64,000 bases of DNA, taken from assembly GCA_019677205.1 (NCBI GenBank), contig JAAMXY010000039.1, positions 84,575 to 148,574 of the forward strand. Direction: 5' to 3'. Positions 38,900 to 49,977 of this stretch are shown here, in pieces (the first letter of the stretch is position 1; the number at the start of each line of letters is the position of its first letter). The position numbers were made by a program, and so were the translations under genes. The DNA is from Pinguiococcus pyrenoidosus. Its lineage: Eukaryota > Sar > Pinguiophyceae > Pinguiochrysidales > Pinguiochrysidaceae. Under the pieces are notes generated by a model, which was not told the DNA's origin, did no database searches, and saw nothing but the letters and a program-made list of their open reading frames with translations.

Positions 38900-39486
38900 A
38901 TGCTGGGTGCCGATACTGTGAAGCTGGGTTTGCTCGTGGCGTGCGTTGCTGCTTCCTGGGGAAATCCTGCAGCAGCGTTTGCTCCGCCAAACCTGAAGGC
39001 CGGCCGCCCTGCCACTCAGCTGCACGCGACGGAGTCCTGGTCTCGTAGGGACTTTGCGCTAGCGAACATCTGTGCTGTGGGGGCACTGGCGCTGCCCACG
39101 GTGCCGGCGGTGGCAGCTGAGGTGGAGGATCTGGGACCGCCTTCCCTTAGCGAGGAGGAGCAGATGCGGATCCAAAGGAAGCTGGAGGCCCAGCGGGCAG
39201 CCTCATCGAAAGGCGCGAAGAAGGCGACGTACTCTGAAAGCTTGAAGAAGGAGCAGGAGAAGAAGGCAGAACGCTCGGCCAGGACCAAGGAGCAAAAGCA
39301 ACAAGATCTCTGCGAGGTACGCGTGCCTGCTGACGAGATGGTCGGGAACCATGCACACCACCCACAGCGCAGACCCACGCCCACACCCAGACGCACACCC
39401 ACACCCAGACCCACACCCACACCCACATACGCATCCTCGAAGCAGTGCTGATGCGTGATTCGCAGGTGCTCGGGCGTGGATGCTAG
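38900..39486 (+). CDS. Thylakoid lumen protein, Tat-type targeting
   Basis: Two exons, 38900-39316 and a 21-nt terminal exon 39466-39486, give 145 residues. Targeting is threefold: a signal peptide (LGLLVACVAASWGNPAAA), then FAPPNLKAGRP (AFAP motif of complex plastids), then a twin-arginine lumen signal (SRRDFALANICAVGALALPT) ending AVAAE. The mature protein, about 75 residues, is charged and helical (SEEEQMRIQRKLEAQRA; ESLKKEQEKKAERSARTKEQ). It ends LCE-VLGRGC across the intron, placing two Cys 7 residues apart. Many small lumen proteins support photosystem II, but I cannot name this one. Confidence 0.72.
39356..39430 (+). repeat. (CCCACA)n-like repeat in an intron
   Basis: Imperfect cacccacaccc repeats occupy the middle of the single intron (39317-39465) of the lumen protein gene. 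Confidence 0.85.
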
Positions 39487-39759
39487 TAGCTGCAGGGGGG
39501 CGGCTGGCAGCCTGGACAAGGAGGAAGGCGACTAGAAGACTATCTTTGTTCACCATCTGGCCATTTGTGTATCTTTACTGACGATTCATACAAGATTCGA
39601 AGATACACGGCGACGCGAAGCTGACGAGCTCTTGCACACAGCACTTGTCAGCATTCAAGAAGGGCCGACCAGGTCGACCCGACCAAGTCGAGCTCTAGCA
39701 TGAAGGACGCCCATAGATGCAGACTTACTGAGCACACGTAGCGTATGCACTCGAATGCG

Positions 39760-42241
39760 CTAAAACTCGGCGAATATATCCTGGTTGCCTGTGTATCGTT
39801 GCACGAAGTCGTCTTCCGGGAACGGGTCGAAGTTGGACGTGTCCAAAGGATCCGAAATCGTGGGCACATAGGGTGCCACGACCTGCTTCTGTGCCAAGTC
39901 CGACCAGTGGAAGCCCGACTCGGCAAACCAAGCGTGGTTCCAAATGTCCTTGATTCCCCCCAGCAGATTCCCGATCCGGAAGGCCGGGTTGGCGCAGAGA
40001 AGCCGCCGGACAAGGTTGGCTGCCTTGGGATCGAAGCCGGGAGGGAACACGAGACATCTATCCGCGTGAATGATCTTTCTGAAGATCTCAGGCTGGTGGT
40101 CGTCCTGGAAAGGCGTTCTGCCGACGAAAAGCTCGTAGACAAGGCAACCCAGGGCCCAATAGTCAACGCTCTTGTCGTGTCCCTTCGACAGGACCAGTTC
40201 CGGGGCGAGATATTCCGGAGTTCCACAGAGCGTGAAACTCTTCGCGTGGAGCACATTTCCCTTCACAAATGGAATATGCTTGGCGAACCCGAAGTCGATG
40301 AGCTTGAGGTACCCTTCGTGGTCAATGAGGAGGTTCTCCGGCTTGAGATCCCGATACGCCACGCCCAGCGAGTGGACGTGCTCGAAGGCACTGATCACGC
40401 AGGCCGAGTAGAACATGCAGGCCGAGTCGACGAAGCCACCAATCCGCGTCCTCTCGATGACGTCGAACTTCTCGTAGATGTAGGACCACAGCTCTCCACC
40501 TTGCACCAGCTCCATGAGCATGAACAGCTGGTCCCGCGTGTTGAACGTCTGGATGAGCTCGAGGATGAGCGGATGGCGGCATTCGAGGAGGATGTTCTTC
40601 TCGTTCATGATGTTCCTCTCCTGGTGGGAGGCGATGATCTGAGCCTTCTGCATGCACTTGAGGGCGCAGACGCGGCCGCTTGCGGTGTCCTTCACAAGTT
40701 TCACGCGTCCGAACGTTCCCGTGCCGACTGTGCGGATCTGCTCCAAGTTCTCCAGCTCGAAGTCCGTCGTGAGGGAACGCTGCTGGGGCTCCGCCGGAGT
40801 ATCCTCCTTCTCCGGAGGCGCCGGCTGTGAAAAGGAAAGCTTTTCTCGTCTCTCCATCTCACTTTCCATCTCCCCTTGCAGTGGATTGAGAAGGCGCTCG
40901 AACTCGGCCCTCTCCAGCACGAGGCATTCGACGAGCCCCAGGGCGATGACGTTGGCTCCGCGGAGCTCACCCTTCAGCAGGGCGCGCTCTCCGAAGAACT
41001 CGTTGGGGCCAAGCTTGATGAGGTCCTGGCTGCTGCCCTCTTCGGTCGTCTTCTTGCAGAGCACCTCTCCTTCGTTGATGATGTAGAAGCGCGTTCCCGC
41101 CTCCCCCTGGCGGATGATGTACTCGGCATCCTCGAAGAGCTGCACGCGCATCGCATCCGCAAGGATGTCGAGCTTGTTGTCGGTGAGGGAGGACAAGAGG
41201 GGCACGCTCTTGAGAATTCGGATGCGCATCATCCTGCTCAGCACCTGCTGGACGGGCCCGAGCAGCTCGACGAACTGCTTCTTGTTGAGGGTCAGGCAGA
41301 CGACGGGCCCGTCGACGGCGATGCAGTTCGCGTGGCGGGGCTCGTCCAGCATGAGGGCCATTTCCCCGAAGTAGTCGCTCTTTCGCAGCGTCAGCAGGTC
41401 CGTCTCCTTGTTGCCACCGGCCGCCTTCAGCTGCGTGCACTTGACGCGGCCCTCCCGGATGATGTAGAAGCGATCCCCGGGCTCTCCCTGCTTCAGAATG
41501 TATTCTCCCTCCGAGAAGTGCTCCTCTCGCGCCGCGCCCGCGATCCTCGAGATCTGCTCGTTGCTCAGCGGCGCCAGGAGCCGGGCCTTCTTGAGGAACT
41601 CGCAGCGAGCCATCATCTTGGCGGAGGAGGTGGTGGCCAGGATCCGCCGGAACGTTCGCAGGTCGAGGGTCCACAGGTTGGAGGCCTCGGTCGCACGAAT
41701 GGTCGCTGCTCTCGGGGAGTCGTACATGAGGGCGAGCTCGCCGAAGCTGCCCCCGGGGGAATACTCTCCGACTCGCTCATCGTCGACGAACACTTCGCAG
41801 TGGCCGGACTCCAAGACGAAGAAATCGTTACCCGCCTCTCCCTGCTTGATGACCTCCTCGCCCGCGGTCTTGGAGAGCGGCGCCATCGCGTTCACCACGT
41901 CCATGCGCTCGCCATCGGTGAGCTCGCTGAACATGAAGTGCTCCCCGAGGCTGGCGAAGAGAACCGCTTTCGTCTGTGTTCCAAGAGTTTCGAGAACCAT
42001 TTATGAGCGCTGCGCTTCCGAAGCAGATCGCCGCCGTCCCGGCGGTTTTTCGCACCTTGTCGCTCTTCGGGACCACAACCCGCGCGTTCGTGGACTGGGC
42101 TCGGACGTCGAAGTCCACGTCGGCCGGGTTGTTAAAGATCTCATCACGGCGGCCGCGGAAGAGGCGAAGGCCGCCCCTGCCGCCGTTCGGTCGGAAGCCA
42201 TTCATGAGGCGCTGTGTCAAGTTCGCACTCTTCGTGCTCAT
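39760..42241 (-). CDS. PKG: Cyclic-nucleotide-dependent protein kinase (PKG-like, three cNBDs)
   Basis: Two exons, 42056-42241 and 39760-41973, joined in phase 0 by an 82-nt intron, give 799 residues. The in-frame ATG at 42000 is inside this intron and is not the start. Residues 55-70 read VVPKSDKTKAVLFASL, the usual lead-in to a first cyclic-nucleotide domain. Three phosphate-binding cassettes follow: FGELALMYDSPRAATI (139-154), FGEMALMLDEPRHANC (264-279) and FGERALLKGELRGANV (389-404). The AGC kinase domain (about 468-743) is intact: GTGTFGRVKLV, CALKCMQKA, YRDLKPENLL, LIDFGFAKHI, activation-loop Thr643 in TLCGTPEYLAPE, and tail FDPFPEDDF. One chain holding regulatory and catalytic parts marks a PKG architecture, as in alveolates. 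No N-myristoylation Gly is present. Confidence 0.9.
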
Positions 42242-43302
42242 GCTTGTGTCCGCCGAAAGCGAAGACGACTGGCTTCACTGAGACTGCCCTCGGCCGAGAT
42301 GTCGCCGGCCCACGCGAAGGGGTGATTGGCACGTCCGAAAAGGAATCCGCAACGGAAGCGCTCGGCGACTGTCGGGGTACCTCGCTCACGAGTCGTCACA
42401 GGTTGCGCGCCCGAGGAGTTGCGGCCATAGGCGGGCGCCGGGATCACGAACTACAAGAGAATGGAATCGATGGGCGTCGTCGTTACGACCAAGCACGACA
42501 GGAGACGCCCGGTAAAGCGTGCCCTCCGACGACGTTCAAAGTTAGAAATCCAATCCTGGGGATTGGAGTCCACTCATACAACGTTTCGTTCTACGCGGCT
42601 GCGGGCTCCTGTCTGCCAATCATCCGCACCCCAGCCTCTCGACAATCCATCCCGGAAGAATCTTGCGCAACAAGGCAGCTCAGCAAGCTGCGATCTTCGG
42701 CCAATCTGACGAGTCAGAATCGCAACACAAGCCAATGGATAGACGTCCTTCTCAACGCAACCCACTTCATCCCGATCATTGGAGGGTGCTGACATTCCGG
42801 ATAAAAATTGGCGGTCGGTTTTATAGATCCAGTCGCGGAAGCTCTGCTCTGACGTCGCAGGGAAACCCCAGTACCCCATGCGGGACACTTTGCTCCAATT
42901 GTTGGTGTTCTTTTCCGAGCGCCCGGATTCCTTCCCCAGCCAAAAGACTTCCTTTTGTCCTCCGGTCGTCACGCAATTTTTGAAACCCAACCAGAATGCG
43001 CGGTTGCGTCTCACTGGTTTCGTTACCTGTCCGTGGTCGTTGCGGCGCCCCAACAGCGAGATCCAGTCCTTGCGGAAAATCGGTGGTCATCGGATCAACG
43101 GAAATGAAGCTACACCCCAACACACATCTGGGAAATGTCCCTGAAAGCCGCCGCTTTCTCTTCTGCCTTTGGCTTTGGATTTGGCTCCGCTTCGCCTTGC
43201 TTGGACGCGGCTTCACTTGACTTGGACTGGCGTAGATTGGCTTCACTTCACGTGGCGTGGCGTCTCGTGTTCGTCCGAGGGGGCACTCCTCTTCCGTGAA
43301 CG
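42242..43302. other. Unresolved region upstream of Pro/Ser-repeat gene
   Basis: About 1 kb with several medium open frames, none with recognisable domains. It should contain the PKG promoter on its left side and could hold exons of the membrane protein that follows. The stretch 43150-43260 has a repetitive ttggcttcacttgacttgg flavour. Confidence 0.35.
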
Positions 43303-44088
43303 ATGAGCCAGCAACTGGCGGAGCCCAGTGCGTCTCCCTCAGCACGACCAAGTTCGTCTCCCTCGGCGGAGCCCAGTGTGTCTCCCTCGGCAACGCCAAG
43401 TTCGTCTCCTTCTGCCAGTCCCATTGATCAACTCCCATCTGCGATGCCTGTGGAGGGTGGCCTGCTGCAGCCAACGCTAGCTCCGCATGTATCTTTGGCA
43501 CCGTCAATTCAGCCGCCTCCGAGTCTTGCGCCCTCACCCTTTCCGGTGCACAAGGCCGCCAAGCAGAGCGACGATCCGGTAAAGGGCTCCCTGTCGAGAT
43601 AACGAGAGAAATGCAAATGGCGATCGAAAGGTGCTGATGCCGCCGCACAGGGATGGTCCAGCGGCGTCGGCACCTTCTTCCTGATTCTCGCAATTCTCGC
43701 CGCTGCGGCGTTTGCGTTCCGCTGGATGTCGAGGCAGCGTAGGAGGTCTTCAAACGCCTTTTGCTGATGTTGGCTTGACCTGCCAACTGAGTCGTTCCCT
43801 ATCATCAATTTCAGGAGACGCGCAGGAAATACGGATGACGACATGACCTACTCGCCAGTCGCAACCCGGAGCAGTCTAGAGATGGCGGGCTCTCCAGAGT
43901 TTGGTCCAATGGTGAGGAAACGGAACGTCGAGAATGTCTGCATCGGCCGCAGAACTGAGCCTTGCTCCCGACACCCCAGGGGCCGAGGAGTCCGCAGGAG
44001 TCAGTGGCAGATCGTATTGCGAACCTCGCGGCGAAAATTCGCGGAACGACACCAGATGGGTGCGCATCTTGCTGGCCGCGTGCATTGA
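43303..44088 (+). CDS. Putative type I membrane protein with Pro/Ser repeats
   Basis: Tentative exons are 43303-43578, 43651-43745 and 43815 onward (frame open to 44088). The first encodes PS-rich repeats (SPSARPSSSPSAEPSVSPSA), a motif common in extracellular proteins of stramenopiles. The second encodes one transmembrane helix (VGTFFLILAILAAAAFAFRW) followed by a basic stop-transfer sequence MSRQRRRRAG formed across the intron. The third is a short cytoplasmic tail (DDDMTYSPVATRSSLEMAGS). There is no signal peptide at 43303, so an extracellular part is probably encoded upstream. The 3' end is also unsure: a further intron may start at gtgagg, 43912. Function is unknown; a cell-surface or wall-anchored protein is likely. 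Confidence 0.42.
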
Positions 44089-44458
44089 ATCTCGCCAGCC
44101 TGGAGAGACGGAACTCTCACGATCATCCTGCTCCATAATTTATAGGTTTACGCTGGGAAGAAGCAAGCCAGAAGACCAGGGCTTCTCCCGCCTTCCCTCG
44201 AACGATAGTGATGATCCGACATGAGAGACAAAGCGGAGTTGCATCGAAAACTTCGTCGAGAGCGTTTGACAGCAAGGACGACACAGTCAGGAGATCAAGC
44301 AGTTCACAGCTTTCTCATTGCCTTCTGTGTGTGATTTGTCAGCGACACATGGGACGAACGTTGCGCATCGCACTGCCATCACTTTGTATCGAAGACGATT
44401 CACGAGACGTACTTCGAGAAACCGTTTCTCCTTGCCTGTCTAGCTCCTCATGAGCAGC
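44089..44458. other. Convergent intergenic region
   Basis: Tail-to-tail spacer between the Pro/Ser-repeat gene and the RND transporter. It may include the true 3' end of the former. Nothing is recognised. Confidence 0.35.
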
Positions 44459-47318
44459 TCAGTTGGTCGATTTGCTGGCAGGTGCGACTTGGGAAACCGA
44501 TCGATCCCTGGCCATGGAAGGCAGCTTCGCAATCCAAACGCCTATGTTCCCTTGGTCCCTCTCCGGGCCCACCAGAACCAGCAAGGCCATGAAGAAGACG
44601 AGAGCGTAGAGATACGACAGCGCGATCGTCGCGCTGATGAGCGTCGCCATTTTCCCGAAGAAGGTGAGCTGTGCGCCGAACATGACGCACCCGGCACCGG
44701 CGGTCGTGATCGCTCCCGCAACGACCGTCAGCACCATCGTCCGTGACGCGAACATGAAGCGCGAGATGCGGTCCGGGAGCCCTTGAAGGCGCGCCGTGTC
44801 GTAGGCATGACCGAGATGAATGGTGTAGTCGACGGAGAAGCCTACGACAATGACGCCGACTACGGACTCGGTGATTCCCAAGGACCAGCCCAGATTGTGC
44901 TCGATGACTCCCAGGACGCCGACGACGATCATCACCACCGTCAGGATGGCGTACAATGACAGGATGATGTTCCCCGTGGAGGCTAGCAACACCACGAACG
45001 CCACCGGCATGGCGATCGCGAGGCCCTGGTAGAAGCTGGCCACCAGGCCTTCCTCGGTGCGAAGCCACGGCCAGTCAAACCGAGTGACCTGACGCAAGCT
45101 ACCGCAATCACAGCGGCTGCACTGCGGCGTATCCTTCACCGCGTCGACAAAGTCATTCGTCCTGTCCAGCACTGGCCGCTTGATCTTCACGCTTTGTCGA
45201 CCCCTGAGGGTGCTCGTGTACTCGATGGCCGCAAACCTGAGGTCGCCGTCGATGAAGCCGATCAGCTTCTCCCACGTGGCGAACGGATCCCCCGCTGGAT
45301 GGGTGGTTCGGCGAAAGTCGGACAGTCTGGAGTAGAATCCTTCACGAGGAAGCGTGAAGCTGTCGACGCCTTCGGTTTGGTTGAGGTAGTCCCGGAACTC
45401 TTCGAGAAAGCACACGGTGGTATCTGGGAGGGCGAGCGTGCCGTACGGGTCGCAGCCGGAAGTGTCACACGTGAATGAACGGATTCGACTGCAGGCCTCG
45501 AGGAAGGCGCGTTGGCAGTCTGGGTCGGCCAGCTCGTAGTCGTTGTCAAACTTGGCGCTCCCGCGATTCTCGCTGGGAATGTAGGGGTTGAAGCCTGAGC
45601 GATCGATGCCACTGATGCCGAACAGCACCGTGACGGCCACGAAGGCCGATTCATCGGCAGACAGGTAGTTGTCCAGCAGATACGTGGCGAAGCCGGTGAA
45701 CATGTGATCAGGCGGGAAGAACTCCTCCTGATCCGTCGGGGGCTCCAGACGCAGCGCATGGATGAAGCCATGGACACCGTATCCGATCAGCGAGCAGACG
45801 GCGATGATCGGGAAGATCCTCGGCCTCCGCGTGAACAGAGGAATGTAAAACTTCTCGATAATCCCGTCCTCGCCGGAGCCGGAGTTGGAGCCGGCATGCT
45901 GAGGGCCGGGGGCTGGCTTGGTCTTCTTCGCCCCGATGCCTGACAAGAACTTCTCGTAGAGTACCACCCCGGCAGGCGTCACCGTGCACACAAAGGCGAA
46001 GTTGACCACGATGGCGGTGGCGGCGAAGTAGCCGAAGGTGGAGATGGGCGTCAGCGGCGAGAAGCCTGTGGCCATGAAGGCGAAGGCCGTGGTGAAAGAC
46101 GTGTTGAAGATGGCCGACGCGCTGTGCATCACCGTGGCGTAGAGCCTGGAGTGAAAGATCTTCTGCGCGTCGGGCGCCCCCGTCTTGGCCGCGACCCCCT
46201 TCCAGTGCTCCGCGCTGCTCTTCCAGGTGTCCATGAAAACGAAGACGTCGTCGGCGCCGATGCCCAGGGTCAGGAAGATCACGAGCATGTGAAACTCGGT
46301 CACGTACGGGATCTGATACACTCCAATGTACACGACCAGCGACACCGGGAGAGACAGAACAATCTGCATCATGGCCAGCAACGCCAGCGCGGTGCTCCGG
46401 AGATGTATGGCAATCCAGAGGAACACGAAGATGATTGCCGCGCCGCTGAAGATGAGGTCGGAGCGGATGATTCGCTGCATCTCCTGCTGATTCAGCAAGT
46501 AGTTGAACCATCGGACATCGACACCACCTCGGGAGGCCTTGGTGCGGTATGGCGACGGGTAGTGGGGGAGCACGCCCCCAGTGTCGTGCATCTCAAAGGT
46601 ATCGAACAGCTCCGTCTCCACGTTGTCCACCAGAAATTCTCGATACTCCTGGCGCTGTTTTCTGGCGTCAGCTTCCGGAGAATCGTAGCCTTCGAGGGGA
46701 GCGCCGAAGGGCCAGATGCTCTGCGTGCGCGAGCTGCTATTCGTATCCCTCCAGTCACTCCCGACGAAGAGTCCCAGGAGCGCCAAACCAGTCGGCGTTG
46801 ACAAGGTGCTTTGCAGGTTTTGCCACACCTGGTCTACGTGTTCTCCCGGTAGGAGGTAGCAGGACCAGGCTGAGATGTTCGGGAAGCTGTAGAAATGCTG
46901 GGTCACCGACGTGGGAGACAACTGGCACTCCGTCGAAGAGGCCCTCTTGCAGTAGCTGTCAAAGTCCGGCGCCTTCACNNNNNNNNNNNNNNNNNNNNNN
47001 NNNNNNNNNNNNNNNNNNNNNNNNNNNNNNNNNNNNNNGGTCCACATCGTTTTGGGCGTCTAGCATCGCGTCGAGGTTCTCCACTTCCGCGGCGTCGTTG
47101 ATGTACCAGTCGAATGGGGAGCCCTCGCTCAGCACGATGAGGTTCGCAGCGAACGCCGTCGACGTGATAAGAGAAATGATGCTGGTCAGCAGCCCGAAGG
47201 TGAGCAGTGGTCTCTGCACCATGAACCCAGTGAAAGCCCATACGATGCGGGAGCGGGACGCTGAAGGGGCAGCCTTGTCATTACGCACAGAGGGACAGAC
47301 ACTTTTCCAAGTGAGCAT
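44459..47318 (-). CDS. Dispatched/Patched-like RND transporter (interrupted by gap)
   Basis: The gene is split by the gap at 46979-47038. The N-terminal part (ATG 47318) has a first membrane helix (FTGFMVQRPLLTFGLLTSII) and the start of an extracellular loop (PFDWYINDAAEVENL). The larger part, 44459-46978, has the rest: a sterol-sensing-like helix bundle with LGIGADDVFVFMDTWKSS in TM4, a second large loop, and TM8-12 with VGFSVDYTIHLGHAYD in TM10. The intramembrane acidic GxxxD motifs are typical of proton- or cation-coupled RND proteins and point to Dispatched rather than NPC1. It likely exports a lipid or lipidated ligand at a membrane. The two parts are in different frames across the gap as given, so the gap length is not exact or hides an intron. 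Confidence 0.8.
46979..47038. other. Assembly gap (60 N)
   Basis: A run of N within the first extracellular loop of the RND transporter. The flanking frames do not match across exactly 60 bases. Confidence 0.98.
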
Positions 47319-48510
47319 CACGCTTACCTGAGTCCCCGTGAGCAGTCGTCGCTGGCTGCGTCATACTCGACCTGTTGACAGCTGACCGGCAGGTTTGGTG
47401 CCTTCTCCAGGGTTTGCTCCGCCTCCTCCTTGTCTTCTACCACGGAGGAGTCTGTTGAGTGTTCGCGAAGGAAAAGCTTGGTCCCTGCTGGGAAGCCGCT
47501 GGCCCCTCTTGCCAAGGTCAGCTGAAGCTTGATAGCTGCGAGACCGGCGGGCAACTTGGATTGCGAGGATGGGCATGTGGAGGATCGACGGAGTCTTGGC
47601 CACAGCAGCAGGTGTCGCTCGACGGCGGAGCGCCTGTGAAGCCCGGCATCTGGCATTCCATCCCCAACCTTCCGCGAGAGCCAGGGTAGTTTCTGGCCTC
47701 CAGGAGGATGCATTCCCCATCCGGAGAATTCAGGGCTGAAGTGCTCGAGTCCTGTGTCGCACGCGGCACACTTCCTTCCCGGCTACGGAGGCTTTTCGAA
47801 GCTACGGGAAAGTGCTCTGCGGTTGGGTGAAAAAGATGTTGCCAAAGCTTCCAGGAGCTGTATGATGGTTTGGATGGAAGACAGCAAAAGATGAAAGCGC
47901 AACAGCGTCACCCTCCGTGTCCCAGGCCAAATTACGTCGCTTTGATTTGGTGCTTCCAAACCAGGCGCCAGGAGTCTCAGAGCCTCGCCCCTGGCTGACC
48001 GATCGATATTATAGCAAGAACTAGAATTTTGCCATAGCATGCGAAACGAAACAGCTTCGACTTCCGGAGCTCTCTTCCTTGCGCTCTTTCTGCAATCCTG
48101 GATCCCCTCGAGGTGAAGTTTTTATGCCGATGGCAACGATATTCGCACCCATCTGTCCCCGAGAGTGTTCCGAGTTTCGTTGGTCCGCGGCGAGGTGGGA
48201 AAGGATGGTTGCAGGTGTGACGGTGTGAGGTAGGAGCAGATGATGGCTTCCAACGAAGCACCCAGAATCCTGACCGCCGAGGCGATGAGTTGTTTCGTTC
48301 ACGTCACAGCCACGAGTCTCGCTCCACACACATTGACCGTCCGTAGGGGACAAATGGCCCACAGAAAATGCTCCACAAACTTCACCATGAGAGCAAACCA
48401 GCGCAACACTACGTCGTCATCGCATGCTCCAATGCAAGACATCCTTAAGGGACTTGCGCCACTCCAGCATTTGACTGGAATGGCACAGGACACACGCTTC
48501 GAAAGGACGC
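47319..48510. other. Unresolved region between RND transporter and PGK
   Basis: Both neighbours are on the minus strand. A minus-strand frame at 47324-47713 reads as a plausible protein in part (LQLTLARGASGFPAGTKLFL) and ends in a stop that spans a donor-like gtaagc at 47327, but no in-frame join to the transporter was found. It could be an upstream exon, the end of another small gene, or chance. The rest should contain both promoters. Confidence 0.3.
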
Positions 48511-49977
48511 TTACGCCTCGTTGAGAGCAGCCACACCAGGGAGAATCTTGCCCTCAAGAAGCTCCAAGGAGGCACCTCCGCCCGTGCTAATGTGGGACAT
48601 CTTTTCGGCGAGGCCAGCCTGCAGGTGACGATTGATGATGAATGAGCGAACAAACCGTTCGCGGCCAGCAGTTTCCATCCCCCGACAGGTGATGCCTCTT
48701 ACCTTCTCCACAGCGGCAACGCTGTCACCACCGCCAATGATGGTGATGCAGCCGTCGGCGGTGCACTCCGCAAGGGTCTCGGCGATATCGAAGGTTCCCT
48801 TGGCGAACGCGTCGAACTCGAACACACCCATCGGGCCGTTCCAGATGATGGTCTGGAGCAGACAGGAAATCAGCCTTGACGCCGTCTCGAGAGCGCCATC
48901 GCGCCGCGCTTACCTTGCACTCCTTGAGCGCTTCCGAGATCATCTTGGTGGCCTCGGGACCGTTGTCAAGACCCATCCAGCCATCCGGAATCTCGCCGGC
49001 CGCGCAGACCTGCGTGTTGGCATCGGCGGCGAAAGCATCAGCGGCGATCACGTCGCTGGGAAGGATGAGCTCGACGCCCTTGGCGGCAGCCTTCTCCTCG
49101 AGCTCCTTGGCGAGGTCAAGCTTGTCGTCCTGCGGGGGTTTTGGAGAAGAGAGGAAGTCAGCACCAGGCCATGACGCAAGCCATGTGCTAGCTGGCTCCG
49201 CCTTCGTTGAGCATCGCAGCGTCGTACCTCGACAAGGGACGAGCCGACCTTCTCGCCACGGGCCTTGAGGAAGGTGAACACCATACCACCGCCGATGATG
49301 AGCTTGTCAACCTTCTCGAGCATGGACTCGATCACACCGATCTTGGAGGAGACCTTGGATCCACCGACGATGGCCGCGAACGGGCGCTTGGGCTCGGCAA
49401 CGGCACCCTGGAGGTAGTCAAGCTCCTTCTGGAGGAGGAAGCCAGCAACGGAGGTGTCGAGGTACTTGGTGACACCCTCGGTGGAGGCGTGGGCACGGTG
49501 CGCGGTACCGAAAGCGTCATTGACGAAGAGGTCGAAGGGGGCAGCGAGCTTCTCGGCGAAGGCCGGCTCGTTGGCGGTCTCCTCCGGGTAGAAGCGGACG
49601 TTCTCCAGGAGGATGCAGTCGCCGTCGGCCATACCCTCAACCATGGCCTTGACTTCATCGCCCACGCAGTCCGGAGCCATCTTCACTTCCTTCTCGAGCA
49701 GCTCGGTCAGGCGGCCAGCCACGGGTCCCAGGCTGAACTTGTCCTCGGGTCCGTCCTTGGGGCGGCCGAGGTGGGACGAAAGGGCGACCTTGGCACCCTT
49801 CTCCATGAGGGCCTTGATGGTCGGCACGGAGGCGCGGATGCGGGTGTCATCGGTGATGGTCTTGCCGTCCAGGGGCACGTTGAGGTCGCAGCGAACGAGC
49901 ACCGCCTTGCCCTTGAGGTCTTCCTCGGTGAGGTCGCCGACGCTCTTCTTGGCCGGAGGCGCAGCCGTAGCGGACAT
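48511..49977 (-). CDS. PGK: Phosphoglycerate kinase, cytosolic type
   Basis: Four exons (49228-49977, 48914-49129, 48703-48852, 48511-48618), all phase 0, give 407 residues. It transfers phosphate from 1,3-bisphosphoglycerate to ADP. Motifs: [20 protein letters not shown] (substrate site), [66 protein letters not shown], the nucleotide-binding [36 protein letters not shown], and [15 protein letters not shown] at the hinge/C-terminus. The length matches a full PGK. The N-terminus ([20 protein letters not shown]) has neither a signal peptide nor a presequence, so this is the cytosolic glycolytic enzyme; a plastid isoform should exist elsewhere. Confidence 0.95.

Noticed and set aside
41998-42000. 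ATG as the start of the PKG gene
   Set aside because: It is in frame but lies within the intron 41974-42055; joining the upstream exon restores the conserved PKSDK-TKAVLF lead-in with matching phase.
40876-42006. A 376-codon plus-strand open frame
   Set aside because: Antisense to the cyclic-nucleotide-binding domains of the PKG gene; no domain of its own.
42821-43786. A 321-codon minus-strand frame
   Set aside because: It begins with TTG and runs antisense through the Pro/Ser repeats; the repeated ETHWAPPRET it encodes is just their complement.
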